This document shows positions 43,437-53,393 of a stretch of 64,000 nt of DNA, one piece after another. The position numbers and the translations under genes are program-made. The notes under the pieces were generated by a model. It saw only the letters and a list, made by a program, of their open reading frames with translations. It was not told the origin of the DNA and searched no databases. Positions within the stretch are counted from its first letter, which is position 1. The number at the start of each line of letters is the position of its first letter. The stretch lies in assembly GCF_004403185.1 (NCBI RefSeq), contig NZ_SOHJ01000004.1, positions 1 through 64,000 on the forward strand. Reading direction: 5' to 3'. The DNA comes from Cryobacterium suzukii (lineage in GTDB: Bacteria > Actinomycetota > Actinomycetes > Actinomycetales > Microbacteriaceae).

Positions 43437-45089
43437 GTGAACGGGAAGAATAAGCTACGGCGATTTGTGTCCAGACTCCGGCCCATCGGAAACAAGAAGA
43501 CTGCTGCGGCAGTACTTGCACCCATTTTGGCGATCCTCGCCCTCTCGGCTTGGGCGCTGGCCTCGCCAGTCGGCGCCAGCCCCGACGACGACTATCACTT
43601 GGCCAGTGCATGGTGCGCGACAAATGTCGATACTGAACAATGCGGCCTGGTGCCCGAAAAATCAGAACGCTCAGTTCCAAACTCCCTGCTCGCGTCGCCG
43701 TGCTATGCATTCAAATCCACGGAAAGCGCGTCGTGTCAGGGCGCGATGTTCGAGGACACCAACAACTTCGTCACGTCCGATCGCGGTAACTTTTCCGGCG
43801 CCTACCCGCCCGTCTATTACTCCGTAATGCATCTCCTGGCCGGATCGAATATTGAGGTTTCCGCCATGCTCATGCGGGTCCTGAACATCTTGATCTTTGT
43901 TGGCCTCACCGGGGTCCTCTACGCTATCCTTCCGGTTTCACGCCGACCGACGCTGGTATGGGCCTGGGCAATCTCGCTCGTTCCCTTGGGGATGTTCCTG
44001 ATCGCATCGAACAATCCAAGTTCATGGGCGATCATTTCTGCAGGAACGATCTGGATCTCACTTCTGGGATTCTTAGAGACCACTGGCGCCAGAAAAATTG
44101 GTCTCGGATTGGTCGCAACGATCGCCACGATTGTGGGTGCCGGTGCACGAGCTGATGCTGCGGCCTATGCTGTCGTCGCCGTCGTTGTCGTGCTCTTGCT
44201 GACGGCGCGCTGGGACCGAAAATGGATTCTTTCCACGCTGCTTCCGCTGGGATTGGCCGCACTAGCTGCCGCCTTCTACCTCTCGACCTCCCAATCAACG
44301 CTCGTGTCATCAGGCTTGCACTCAGCCTCGGATGCTGCCGCCGGCCCAGGGCTAAAAAGTTTGCTTATCAATAATCTGCTGAACGTGCCAAGCCTGTGGG
44401 CTGGCGTTTTCGGCACGTGGGGACTGGGCTGGCTGGATACGACCCTGCCCGCCGTTGTCTGGGTGGCCGGTCTGGGTTGTTTCGGCGCTTTGGCCTTCTC
44501 TGGCTTGATCTCCGAATCCGTGCGGAAGCTCCTCGCCGTGACCGTGGTCCTTGCGGCCGTCTGGATTATCCCGACATACATCTTGCTCAAATCTGAAACG
44601 TTCGTCGGCAGCGAAGTCCAACCGCGTTACATACTTCCGCTCATCGTGATGCTCGGCGGTATCGCGATATTGCACGTCGGCGGCACTCAACTCGCCCTAT
44701 CCAGAGGCCAGATTATCGCCCTCGTCTCCGCCCTGAGCGTGTCAAACGCGCTGTCCTTGCATTTCAACATGCGTCGGTATCTCACGGGAACAGACGCCCT
44801 GGGGCTGAATCTCGACACGAACCGTGAGTGGTGGTGGGACATTCCTATACTGCCGATGACAGTCTGGATAGTCGGGTCCGTTGCTTTTGTAGCTCTACTA
44901 CTGATTCTGGCCCCCAGCATCACGCGTCCTCGTACCGTGCAGTCGAAGCGAAAGGAGCCGGGAGTCCGCAGTGACGGCGATGTTGATTCGGCTCAGCCGA
45001 GGGTGGAGTGCGAAGGAGCCGCCCACGGAGCGCCTCCCGTTCCCGTACGCCCTCAGGCCGAAGTCGTTGCGGGCCGCGCTCTCGGATAA
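43437..45089 (+). CDS. DUF2142 family polytopic membrane protein (GT-C like)
   Basis: A 550-aa protein with about 11-12 helices. An early outer loop carries SPDDDYHLASAWCA (acidic, as in GT-C active sites) and the PPVYYSVMHL motif. A TAGAAT -10 (43425-43430) ends 6 bp before the GTG, so the message may be leaderless. The last 40 codons look unlike the family, and the end overlaps the convergent flippase gene by 37 bp, so the true tail may be a read-on extension. Confidence 0.85.
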   Translation: MNGKNKLRRFVSRLRPIGNKKTAAAVLAPILAILALSAWALASPVGASPDDDYHLASAWCATNVDTEQCGLVPEKSERSVPNSLLASPCYAFKSTESASCQGAMFEDTNNFVTSDRGNFSGAYPPVYYSVMHLLAGSNIEVSAMLMRVLNILIFVGLTGVLYAILPVSRRPTLVWAWAISLVPLGMFLIASNNPSSWAIISAGTIWISLLGFLETTGARKIGLGLVATIATIVGAGARADAAAYAVVAVVVVLLLTARWDRKWILSTLLPLGLAALAAAFYLSTSQSTLVSSGLHSASDAAAGPGLKSLLINNLLNVPSLWAGVFGTWGLGWLDTTLPAVVWVAGLGCFGALAFSGLISESVRKLLAVTVVLAAVWIIPTYILLKSETFVGSEVQPRYILPLIVMLGGIAILHVGGTQLALSRGQIIALVSALSVSNALSLHFNMRRYLTGTDALGLNLDTNREWWWDIPILPMTVWIVGSVAFVALLLILAPSITRPRTVQSKRKEPGVRSDGDVDSAQPRVECEGAAHGAPPVPVRPQAEVVAGRALG

Positions 45090-46321
45090 AGAATGGCAAT
45101 TGCGACAACTCCGCGCCCTCCGTATGCCAGCGCGACCGCCCACAATGCGCCTGCTGCGCCAAACGGCGGCACCAGGACTAGGCAAGTCATCAGCGAAACG
45201 CCGGCGGCGGCAATCCCCAGGGTCAGACCGTGCACATAGAAGTTCTGGACCGCCACAGCTGTGCTCCCAAAGTACGTTGCTGGCAGGACCAGAATACCGA
45301 CGGCCAGCGGAACCGCCTCGGCGAATGACAACGAGTAGCCCGAACCGAACACCACCGGGAGCAGAAGGGACATCAGCAGCAAACCGAAGATTGCGACCGG
45401 CACCAACACCAGGGTCCACCATCCTGTCGCCTTCAGCACAGATTGGAGAAAAAAGAGGGGTCGACTCTCAGTTGTGCGTCTCAGGGACTCCCGTGCTCGC
45501 GGGATCCACGCCTGAGTGAGTGTTCCTGAAAAAATGTCGGCGATGGCGAATATATAGAGGAGTACGACGAACGATCCGACCGCCGATTCTCCATGATCTC
45601 GTGCCAGAAAGTACTGCGGCATGGATGAAACCAGCGCCAGAATTGCTCCAGCCACTCCCGTGGGGAAACCCGCGCGAATGATCGTTTTTCGGTCTTCGCG
45701 AACGCGGCTCAGGGCTGGGAATGCAGCATCCTCACGGTGATGGGCGAGGCGCTGGGCCGGTACCCACATGAGTGCCAGCGCCACGAAAAGTGACGTACCG
45801 GCCAACCCAGCCAAAGCAATGTCGAGGTCACGGGTGTACACCAATGCCAAGCCGGTTACCGCACTCCCAAGAATGGCACTGATCAGGTAAGCCCAAAAGA
45901 TTCGGGGTGCCGAATGGTATTTCTGCAACGGTGCAGAGAAGAACTCAGACAGGGTGTCAGCGACTTTGATCACACTCACCAGTGCGACGGTCAGGGTCAG
46001 GTCGCGGTTGAAGACGAGCGCCACGCCAACGCTGACGAGGAAAGCCAAGGCAATCATTACAAACTGAATCGCCACATAGGACCCGAACCGAAAGTTCTGG
46101 TGCATTGTGAGATACACATTCTTGAGACCGAATTGGCCCATGATGAAGATCGGAGTGGTAATGGCCAGCGCAATGGCATACCGCCCGACAACCTCCGTTG
46201 ATGTCAGTCGGGCTAGCAACACCAAAATAACGATGAGCCCCACATTGCGGAGAACGGTTGCAGAAAGAAGCCAGGTTGTGGTCTTCGCCCAGGAGAAGTC
46301 AACCCTGTCTGATTTAGTCAT
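45053..46321 (-). CDS. Wzx-type polysaccharide flippase (MOP superfamily)
   Basis: A 422-aa protein with about 12 helices and typical O-unit flippase features: an N-terminal TWLLSATVLRNVGLIVILVLLARL, then the FGSYVAIQFVMIALAF and ALVSSMPQYFLAR segments. It would flip lipid-linked repeat units outward. I chose the ATG at 46321 for its AGAGGAG site; longer frames begin at 46357 and 46486. The cluster also encodes an ABC exporter, so two export routes coexist. Confidence 0.87.
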   Translation of the reverse strand: MTKSDRVDFSWAKTTTWLLSATVLRNVGLIVILVLLARLTSTEVVGRYAIALAITTPIFIMGQFGLKNVYLTMHQNFRFGSYVAIQFVMIALAFLVSVGVALVFNRDLTLTVALVSVIKVADTLSEFFSAPLQKYHSAPRIFWAYLISAILGSAVTGLALVYTRDLDIALAGLAGTSLFVALALMWVPAQRLAHHREDAAFPALSRVREDRKTIIRAGFPTGVAGAILALVSSMPQYFLARDHGESAVGSFVVLLYIFAIADIFSGTLTQAWIPRARESLRRTTESRPLFFLQSVLKATGWWTLVLVPVAIFGLLLMSLLLPVVFGSGYSLSFAEAVPLAVGILVLPATYFGSTAVAVQNFYVHGLTLGIAAAGVSLMTCLVLVPPFGAAGALWAVALAYGGRGVVAIAILYPRARPATTSA

Positions 46322-46587
46322 TGCTGACTCGCTCCTCTGTGCGGCACAGGTGCTCATTGCCCCACCGGGGTCTCGCCCACGAGACATCGAACGTATTCCA
46401 TTTCCGCACGACACGTCTCCTTGGCTTTCTGCGATCCAGTCGCAAGGATACTCGACTTCAGATTTACATACTCCGAGAGCACACACGAGCGGGTAGACAC
46501 GAAACGATAGACTGATTTAAATCGTGCCTTGTTCGGCCCGAAGGCCACACTAATGGCCGCAACCTGTGCGATGATTTGGAAACTCTT

Positions 46588-47619
46588 ATGGCGAAACGCG
46601 CTCTGATCACCGGAATTACCGGGCAGGACGGCTCCTATCTGGCGGAACTCCTCCTCTCCAAGGGATACGAGGTACACGGCCTCATCCGTAGGGCGTCGAC
46701 CTTTAACACGGCCCGAATCGATCATCTTTTCGTGGACCCACATGACCCCTCGGCCAAGCTGTTCCTTCACTACGGCGACTTGAGCGATGGCACTCGCCTG
46801 GTAACACTTCTTGCCGAGATCAAGCCCGACGAGGTCTATAATCTCGCAGCACAGTCTCACGTCCGCGTATCCTTTGACGAACCTGAACACACTGGGGACA
46901 CCACTGGCTTGGGCACGATTCGCCTGTTGGAAGCCGTCCGAATGTCCGGCATCACGACTCGCTTTTACCAAGCGTCCAGCTCGGAGATGTTCGGCGCCAC
47001 TCCTCCACCACAGAACGAGGAGACCCCTTTCTATCCGCGCTCACCCTACGGTGCAGCTAAGGTTTACAGCTACTGGATCACCAAGAACTACCGCGAGGCC
47101 TATGGAATGTTCGCGGTGAACGGGATTCTTTTCAACCATGAGTCGCCCCGCCGCGGCGAAACCTTTGTCACCCGCAAGATAACCCGCGCGGTAGCCGCGA
47201 TCAAGGCAGGCTCGCAGAGCGAGGTTTTCCTCGGCAATCTGGATTCCATTCGCGACTGGGGCTATGCCGCAGAATACGTCGAAGGCATGTGGCGGATGCT
47301 GCAGGTCGATGAGCCCGAGGATTTCGTCCTCGCGACCGGCGGAAATTTCACGGTTCGTGACTTCGTTGAAACCTCGTTCAGTCATGCAGGACTTAATTGG
47401 GAAGACCATGTGCGATTCGATGAACGATATCTTCGCCCAACAGAGGTCGACGCGCTTGTAGGGGACCCGTCCAAGGCGGAAACGAAACTCGGCTGGAAGG
47501 CGACTGTGGATACCGCTGAACTAGCTCGGATCATGGTTGATGCGGACATCACTGCGCTGGGACACTCTGGTGGGCGATGGATCGACGAAGTGAAACTCGC
47601 CAGTTGGGGAACAAGGTAG
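46588..47619 (+). CDS. gmd: GDP-mannose 4,6-dehydratase
   Basis: Converts GDP-D-mannose to GDP-4-keto-6-deoxy-D-mannose with bound NADP. The 343-aa enzyme opens with [19 protein letters not shown] and shows the HLFVDPHD loop, [22 protein letters not shown], catalytic residues in [10 protein letters not shown] and [12 protein letters not shown] (Tyr154, Lys158), and [17 protein letters not shown]. The ATG at 46588 starts the family sequence. Its product is the substrate of both the ColD-type enzyme and the GDP-fucose-synthase-like enzyme at the right edge. Confidence 0.97.
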   Translation: MAKRALITGITGQDGSYLAELLLSKGYEVHGLIRRASTFNTARIDHLFVDPHDPSAKLFLHYGDLSDGTRLVTLLAEIKPDEVYNLAAQSHVRVSFDEPEHTGDTTGLGTIRLLEAVRMSGITTRFYQASSSEMFGATPPPQNEETPFYPRSPYGAAKVYSYWITKNYREAYGMFAVNGILFNHESPRRGETFVTRKITRAVAAIKAGSQSEVFLGNLDSIRDWGYAAEYVEGMWRMLQVDEPEDFVLATGGNFTVRDFVETSFSHAGLNWEDHVRFDERYLRPTEVDALVGDPSKAETKLGWKATVDTAELARIMVDADITALGHSGGRWIDEVKLASWGTR

Positions 47620-47700
47620 CAGGACCTTCACTTCGCAAGCGATCGAGTGATCCCTGCTTCTCGTTGACCGACCTGTGGTCGGCCCGATCGGGCGGAAGGA

Positions 47701-48615
47701 CTACCGTGCGTCCAGGGTCAACCAACCGGGAAGCAACAGGTCGCTGGCACTTTCGCCGGAGACCTTCCACGGCCGGGGCGCAATAACGGGTCGTTCCCCG
47801 GCTGCCATCATAAGCCAGGCCGCCCACCAGCTGAACGAGGAGTTACTCATGACGAATCCGGTGCCCATCGCCATAGCCTTCAGCGTGGCGACAGTGCCGA
47901 GAGTGTCGGCATCGAGGAAAAGTTCAACGCCGGTGCGATTACCAATCTCCTCCCGTGCGACCTCCGGACTATCCGAGAAAATTCGCGACCCCGTGGCCGG
48001 CACGAGCTTCGCGCACAAGTCCAAAGCACGCACGAAATATTCCGCCGAAGCGATTCCGTGGTGTGCTCGTGCTGCGGTACTCAGATAGTCACCGCGGCGC
48101 ATATGCACCGAAATACGAGGATCATCTTCAACTCTCTGAAGAGCTAAACTCTCAGTCTCCGACGTCTGAGACTTCCAAATAATGTCATGAACCTGCTCGG
48201 CTACATTCTCAAAGAACTTGGGTGATTGGAAATATCCCAGGATGGTTGTTCCGCGCGAAATATCATTGATCTTTTCGTCGTAGCCGAAAGCCGGCTGACG
48301 ATAAACGGAGAGCCCAAACGATCGTCTTCCGGGCTGGCGAATTGCGCGCGGCCTCCGAGGCGAATTCTTATACCAAGGTGATTGTGTCCCGATGATGGTC
48401 CCTGGGAGGTTCAGGGAATCCATCGCGTATGGCCAAGGCGTTTCACGCGCGAATTCGAGCGGGTCACGCCCCAGGAAACGCGACGCATCGATGTAAAGGG
48501 GACAACCCAGACGATTGGCTTGTTCTAGCCCCGCAGCGAGGATAAAGAGCTGGTTGCCTAACCCGCCCTGCAGATACGCACAAATACCGTCCCGAATGTC
48601 CACCACAGTTGCCAT
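47701..48615 (-). CDS. GT11-family alpha-1,2-fucosyltransferase-like enzyme
   Basis: A 304-aa GT11 enzyme: the N-terminal YLQGGLGNQLFILAAGL, the donor-binding ISVHMRRGDYL and the C-terminal VMSNSSFSWWAAWL are diagnostic. Family members use GDP-L-fucose or its 3-deoxy analogue GDP-L-colitose. Neighbouring gmd and the distal ColD/ColC-like genes make either donor possible. It converges on gmd over an 81-bp gap containing weak inverted repeats. Confidence 0.92.
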   Translation of the reverse strand: MATVVDIRDGICAYLQGGLGNQLFILAAGLEQANRLGCPLYIDASRFLGRDPLEFARETPWPYAMDSLNLPGTIIGTQSPWYKNSPRRPRAIRQPGRRSFGLSVYRQPAFGYDEKINDISRGTTILGYFQSPKFFENVAEQVHDIIWKSQTSETESLALQRVEDDPRISVHMRRGDYLSTAARAHHGIASAEYFVRALDLCAKLVPATGSRIFSDSPEVAREEIGNRTGVELFLDADTLGTVATLKAMAMGTGFVMSNSSFSWWAAWLMMAAGERPVIAPRPWKVSGESASDLLLPGWLTLDAR

Positions 48616-48657
48616 TCACCGATTCTCTCACGTGGAACAACGCAGATTTGTCAATTT

Positions 48658-49443
48658 CTACCGTTCGTATCCGGGACGAATAATCCCGTAGTACCGCAAG
48701 AATTGAACGCCGCGCCAAACGATATCCTTGGCAATCGACGGGAACACGGGGGCCTTCAGATGCCGGCGCAGATTCGCTCGACCGGTCATGACTCGAGCAA
48801 TGTGAATACCGAAAGGCTTCGCACCCCGGCTCATCTGTCCGGCATGAACGCGGTAGTAGGTGAGAACTTCGTCGAGGTTCGCGATCGGTCCCAAGCAAGC
48901 CATGCGCAACCACAAATCGTAATCTTCCATCTGTGGAAGTGATGTGTCGAACCCGCCAACAGCCAGACAGTCGCTCTTTCGAAACATGACGGACGAATGC
49001 ACAATGGCATTGGACAATAATAGGTTGCTGCGAATATCGTCACCAACGGGTATCCGGAATTCGTTGAGTTCGTGGCCGTCACCGTCGATATTCATAGTTC
49101 GCGTTCCGACCGCGACCGTGTCTGAGTGACTTGTCAGATAGTCCGCCTGCCGACCCAGCCGCCGACGATCGGCCAAATCGTCGGCGTCCAAACGCCCAAT
49201 GAGTTCAAAACGCGCATGCTCGAGTCCGCTCATCAGCCCCGCGGGCAGGCCTCTCCGTACCTGGTGGTGGACGGCCTGCACTCTGGGGTCTTTCATCCAC
49301 GGAAGCAAAGGATCCGGCTCAACTCCGTCGTGGACGACAATGAGGTCAATTTCCACGTCGCTGCTATCCAGGATCGACTGAACCGCGTCATCGAGCCAGT
49401 CATCAATTCGAACGGTCGGGAGAATTACACTTACCCCACGCAC
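48658..49443 (-). CDS. glycosyltransferase family 2
   Basis: A 261-aa GT2 enzyme with VSVILPTVRIDDWLDDAV, IVVHDGVEPDP, GRLDADDLADRRRLGRQ (DXD) and the acceptor-domain FDTSLPQMEDYDLWLRMA. This pattern occurs in galactosyl- and rhamnosyltransferases of capsule clusters. It lies 42 bp upstream of the GT11 gene on the same strand, probably one transcript. Confidence 0.9.
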   Translation of the reverse strand: MRGVSVILPTVRIDDWLDDAVQSILDSSDVEIDLIVVHDGVEPDPLLPWMKDPRVQAVHHQVRRGLPAGLMSGLEHARFELIGRLDADDLADRRRLGRQADYLTSHSDTVAVGTRTMNIDGDGHELNEFRIPVGDDIRSNLLLSNAIVHSSVMFRKSDCLAVGGFDTSLPQMEDYDLWLRMACLGPIANLDEVLTYYRVHAGQMSRGAKPFGIHIARVMTGRANLRRHLKAPVFPSIAKDIVWRGVQFLRYYGIIRPGYER

Positions 49444-49622
49444 TGCATCACGTCCTGTCTGCTACGAACTACCACCAATGTTCAAGGCTAGTCGAACTTG
49501 GAAGTCTGGCTTTGCGCGCACGTAGACTTAGGCGAGGGGTATTCCCCGGCTGTTCGCACTTTGCGGGCGTAGAGACGGCGTCGAAGCACTGCGCCATAGA
49601 GTCAGAGGTACAGCACATCGTT

Positions 49623-50750
49623 ATGTTCACTCCCGCGCAAGAACACGTCCTATTCATCGTCAACAGTTTCCCCCCGCGAGTCGGCGGTCTCGAGCGACAC
49701 GTCGCGGACCTCGCCGATGAGCTTGTACAGCAAGGGCATCGGGTCACGGTCGTAACGCTCGCGGACGTACCCAGCGCGTCTGTTGAAGGTGGTATCGCCG
49801 TGTACCGCATTCGCCGGCACTTTCCCATTGCCTCAGTCATGTCTTTTCCCTCCTTTGGCACTGCATGGCGTCTTGGGCGCCGATTTTCTGACAAGGGCGT
49901 GACGGCCGTGTCGACGCACACGCGCTTTTTCCCGATGTCCTGGGTCGGTCTGGCTGTCGGCCGCCGGCTGGGTGTCCCCGTCCTGCACACGGAGCATGGC
50001 TCTGATTTTGTTCGAGGCGTCTCGCCCCTCATCGCGCTCGCCAGCCGAGCAGTCGACGTCACGTTTGGGCGTCACGCCTTACGCCGCGCGTCAAGCGTGT
50101 TGGGAGTCTCTGAAGAGGTCGTCGGTTTCGTTGGCCGGCTGGCCGGTGTACACGCGAACTTGTTCTATAACGCGATCAAATTCACAGTCTCGTCACAACC
50201 GCAGCCTTGCGCCGCTGCTCGTCGTCACTTTGTATTCGTCGGTCGCCTCGTTCCCGGCAAGGGCTGGGATCGCTTTCTGGAAGCGGGGGCCCTTCTGGCT
50301 CAAGACCCACATTTTGCACCGTTCACACTCGATGTCTTGGGCGACGGACCCGACCGTGCGGCCCTCCTGAACCAGATCGGGGCCTTGGGACTGGAGTCAC
50401 TTGCGACCGCCCACGGATATGTCGACGGCGAAACCGTACGATCGCATTTGAGTAATTCAGTTTTGGTCAATCCGACTACTTTGGCCGAGGGATTTCAGAC
50501 GACCCTGCTTGAGGCTCTAGCGGGTCAGGGTCAGATCGTGACCTACAAAGTTCCCGGGGCGGCAAAGCTGAAGGAGGAGGGAGCTCCAGTTCGGATCGTA
50601 AGTGGACAAACGGCAGCCGACTTGGCGAACGCCATGCGCCTAACCCTGGACACCCCCCAGCCGCCTTATCCGCTCAACAAGCTTGAACAGTGGTCTTGGC
50701 CGCACCGGGCTCAGCAATACCTGACACTCATTGAAAACGCCCGCGGGTAG
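49623..50750 (+). CDS. glycosyltransferase family 4
   Basis: A 375-aa retaining GT-B enzyme. The N-domain has VLFIVNSFPPRVGGLERHVADLA; the C-domain has FVGRLVPGKGWDRFLEA, LDVLGDGPDRAAL and the VNPTTLAEGFQTTLLEALAGQ donor motif (the Glu-containing EX7E). The ATG at 49623 is chosen because homology starts there, although the AGAGG upstream is rather distant. It is divergent from the GT2 gene. Confidence 0.9.
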   Translation: MFTPAQEHVLFIVNSFPPRVGGLERHVADLADELVQQGHRVTVVTLADVPSASVEGGIAVYRIRRHFPIASVMSFPSFGTAWRLGRRFSDKGVTAVSTHTRFFPMSWVGLAVGRRLGVPVLHTEHGSDFVRGVSPLIALASRAVDVTFGRHALRRASSVLGVSEEVVGFVGRLAGVHANLFYNAIKFTVSSQPQPCAAARRHFVFVGRLVPGKGWDRFLEAGALLAQDPHFAPFTLDVLGDGPDRAALLNQIGALGLESLATAHGYVDGETVRSHLSNSVLVNPTTLAEGFQTTLLEALAGQGQIVTYKVPGAAKLKEEGAPVRIVSGQTAADLANAMRLTLDTPQPPYPLNKLEQWSWPHRAQQYLTLIENARG

Positions 50751-50813
50751 TACTCAACGAGTTCTGGTCTCGTCGCCGCATAGCGCCGAATACGGTTGCC
50801 GCCAGGCTTTCTG

Positions 50814-53216
50814 CTAGGAAACGGTCACTGTAGAGCAGCCGAGCGACGCATGCGCACCTGCACCTGAATTGATCGCGTAGACGCACACTTGGTGTGATCC
50901 CTGAGCAACCGAAACAGTCTCGCCGAATCCATGGTTCTCGCCGTAGCCGGGGAAGGCCGCCGCAATATCTGTTCGTGACTTATTCGCGCTATAGGGCACG
51001 CCGACGCCGTCGACGTAAATGTGAACGGTAATTGCCGCAGCCGTGTCCGGATCAAGGGCCCACCCTCCGACACTGACTCCTCCGGAAACCGCGTGGACAG
51101 CTTCCAGCACTCCGATGGGAGTTCGACCCTGCTCAGTGATTCCGACGGACCCGGGAACGGTGACCGTATGGCAGCCGAGCAAGGAGTTCACCCCCGATCC
51201 GGTGTTGATCGCGTACACGCACGTCTCGTGTGCACCGGGAGGGGCGCTGACTGTTTCTGAGAAACCATGACTCGCGCCGTAGCCGGGGAAAGCCGAAGCG
51301 ATATCCGTGCGGGCTTTGTTCGCTGTGTAAGAAGATCCAGCCCCATCCACGTAGACGTGAACCTCGATCGATGCGGCCGTATCGGGATCGAGTGCCCAAC
51401 CGCTAACGTTCACCCCTCCAGAGCCCCCTTGTGCCGCTTCAATTACGCCCACCGGCGCCCGTCCACGCTCGGTGATCCCCACTGCACCCGGAACGGTAAC
51501 AGCCGAACAACCCAGCATCGCATGGGTACCGGGGCCGGTGTTGATCGCATAGACGCAGACCTGATGATTGCCGGGGGTCACCGCAATCGTCTCGCCGAAA
51601 CCGTGGTTGTTTCCATATGGAGGAAAAGCAGCGCCGACATCAGTGCGGAGCTTGTTCGCCTGATAGGGAACTCCAGTGCCATCGACGTAGATGTGCACCG
51701 CAATCGACGAAGCCGTGTCCGGATCCAGCGCCCACCCGCCGACGTTAATCCCGCCGGTCACGCCCTGGGCCGCTTCGAAGGCACCAATCGGCGTGCGTCC
51801 TTGCTCTGTAATACTGGAATTGCCCGGAACGGTGACGCTCGTGCAGCCAAAGAGTGCATTCGCGCCAGAACTTGTATTGATGGCATACACGCAAACGTCG
51901 TGAACTCCAGGTGTCGCCGTGATCTTCTCGGAGAACCCGTGGTTGTTGCCGTACTCAGGGTATGCCCTACCGACATCCGTTCGAATCTTGTTGGCCCGAT
52001 AACCAACAGCAGCCCCGCTGACATAGACGTGAACGTCAATGGGCTGAGCCGTGTCCGGGTCTATCGCCCAACCGCTAACAGCAACTCCCCCATCCACGCC
52101 AGAGACAGCCTCAACGCCTCCAATTGGAGAGCCGCCGGGAGTTACGACGGTGGAACAGGCGTACTGCGTGTTGGTCCCGCCCAGAGTGTTTATTCCATAC
52201 ACACACACGGAGTGAATGCCGGGGAACGTCACCGGAATAGTTACGTTGTATCCGTGTGCCCCCACGTCTGACCGCGACAGGTTCGCCTGGATACTTCTAC
52301 CAGCTCCATCAACATAGACGTGGACGTCGATGGGCGAGGTCGTGTCAGGGTCTAAGGCCCAGCCGGCCACCTGAACGCCGCCGATTCTGCCAGAGATCAA
52401 TTCGACATTTCCGACCGGGCTTTTACCGGCGGTCGGCGATCCGAACCAATCACTGTACTGTATCCAAAAATTGCGGTTGCCGTACGAAGAGCAGGCATCC
52501 CCCGTGCCCCCGAGATTTGCCAGAGCGGCTTGATTCGGCTGATAGGGCGTGTAGTAATACAGGGCTGCGGTGGCACGATTCTGAATAACTACATTGCTGG
52601 ATCCGCATGCGGTGTTCGGATGAAATCTAACTGCGTTGGTCTGCCCAACCTTGATCGAAGTGTGCGATCCGGCCGGGTTGCCATACCAAGCGAACTGGCG
52701 CGCCGCAGAATAAACCTGCAGGAAAAATCCGTAGAACGCGGGGTCGCAAGAGCTGCCATCCGGGCATCCTTGACCCAGCGCTTTGCGAAGGATTGCTTCG
52801 GTAGGCCCCTTGCTCGTGACCAGTCCTTGTTCCTTCTGAAGTGTGACCAAGAGTATTTTAGCACTGACCGAGCAGGCTTGTTGAACCTTATAAATTATGC
52901 GGGCAGCAGACTCATTCGCCTCACCGACGTACGTGGCACAAGTGCCGAAGGCAAGTGTGGTTGTTGCGGTATTCATACTGTAAACATTTAGGCACAAGGT
53001 GTTACTACACGTACCGACCTGTGCGTTGAGAAATGCCTGAATCTCATTTTGAGACATCGCATCCGTCGTGAAGAAGTTTTGATCAGAAATGATGTTGCCC
53101 GGATTGAAATCCGAGCCGGACAGTGCCTCTGCCCGCTGCGGCGCGGCAACTATGAAGGCTCCAAGGGAGCCCAGAACGAGACCAAGCGCCAACACGCGCA
53201 TCCATTTAATCTTCAT
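50814..53216 (-). CDS. secreted protein: lysozyme-like N-terminal domain plus five GWALDPDT repeats
   Basis: An 800-aa exported protein. A Sec signal peptide covers residues 1-31 (cleavage after AEA). Residues about 35-280 match a domain in actinobacterial proteins often called hemagglutinin, with LLVTLQKEQGLVTS (a possible catalytic Glu) and AFYGFFLQVYSAARQFAWYGNP. The rest is five repeats of 95-112 residues, each with GGVxVxGWAxDPDT, VHVYVDG and VCVYAIN; the first is shortest. It may bind or trim wall glycan. The start is the ATG at 53216, 16 bp from a hexanucleotide repeat. Confidence 0.87.
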   Translation of the reverse strand: MKIKWMRVLALGLVLGSLGAFIVAAPQRAEALSGSDFNPGNIISDQNFFTTDAMSQNEIQAFLNAQVGTCSNTLCLNVYSMNTATTTLAFGTCATYVGEANESAARIIYKVQQACSVSAKILLVTLQKEQGLVTSKGPTEAILRKALGQGCPDGSSCDPAFYGFFLQVYSAARQFAWYGNPAGSHTSIKVGQTNAVRFHPNTACGSSNVVIQNRATAALYYYTPYQPNQAALANLGGTGDACSSYGNRNFWIQYSDWFGSPTAGKSPVGNVELISGRIGGVQVAGWALDPDTTSPIDVHVYVDGAGRSIQANLSRSDVGAHGYNVTIPVTFPGIHSVCVYGINTLGGTNTQYACSTVVTPGGSPIGGVEAVSGVDGGVAVSGWAIDPDTAQPIDVHVYVSGAAVGYRANKIRTDVGRAYPEYGNNHGFSEKITATPGVHDVCVYAINTSSGANALFGCTSVTVPGNSSITEQGRTPIGAFEAAQGVTGGINVGGWALDPDTASSIAVHIYVDGTGVPYQANKLRTDVGAAFPPYGNNHGFGETIAVTPGNHQVCVYAINTGPGTHAMLGCSAVTVPGAVGITERGRAPVGVIEAAQGGSGGVNVSGWALDPDTAASIEVHVYVDGAGSSYTANKARTDIASAFPGYGASHGFSETVSAPPGAHETCVYAINTGSGVNSLLGCHTVTVPGSVGITEQGRTPIGVLEAVHAVSGGVSVGGWALDPDTAAAITVHIYVDGVGVPYSANKSRTDIAAAFPGYGENHGFGETVSVAQGSHQVCVYAINSGAGAHASLGCSTVTVS

Positions 53217-53232
53217 AACCGTATTTCTCGTT

Positions 53233-53295
53233 CGGGTGCGGGTGCGGGTGCGGGTGCGGGTGCGGGTGCGGGTGCGGGTGCGGGTGCGGGTGCGG
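53233..53295. repeat. hexanucleotide repeat (CGGGTG)10 in the 5' untranslated/promoter region
   Basis: Ten perfect CGGGTG units (53233-53292) plus CGG. They begin 17 bp upstream of the ATG of the secreted repeat protein and cover the expected ribosome-site-to-promoter interval. Repeat-number change would shift promoter spacing or leader length. Confidence 0.95.
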
Positions 53296-53393
53296 CGATG
53301 TTGGTATGAACCAGACACTAGTTCGCACCACGATCTCCACACTATGGCAAAAGCCGCACCGAGTGCGGGTGATTCTCCGTGCGATCGGTCGGA

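Noticed and set aside
53216-53342. N-terminal extension of the secreted repeat protein with an Arg-Thr run
   Set aside because: The run is just translation of the hexanucleotide repeat; a clean Sec signal peptide begins at the ATG at 53216.
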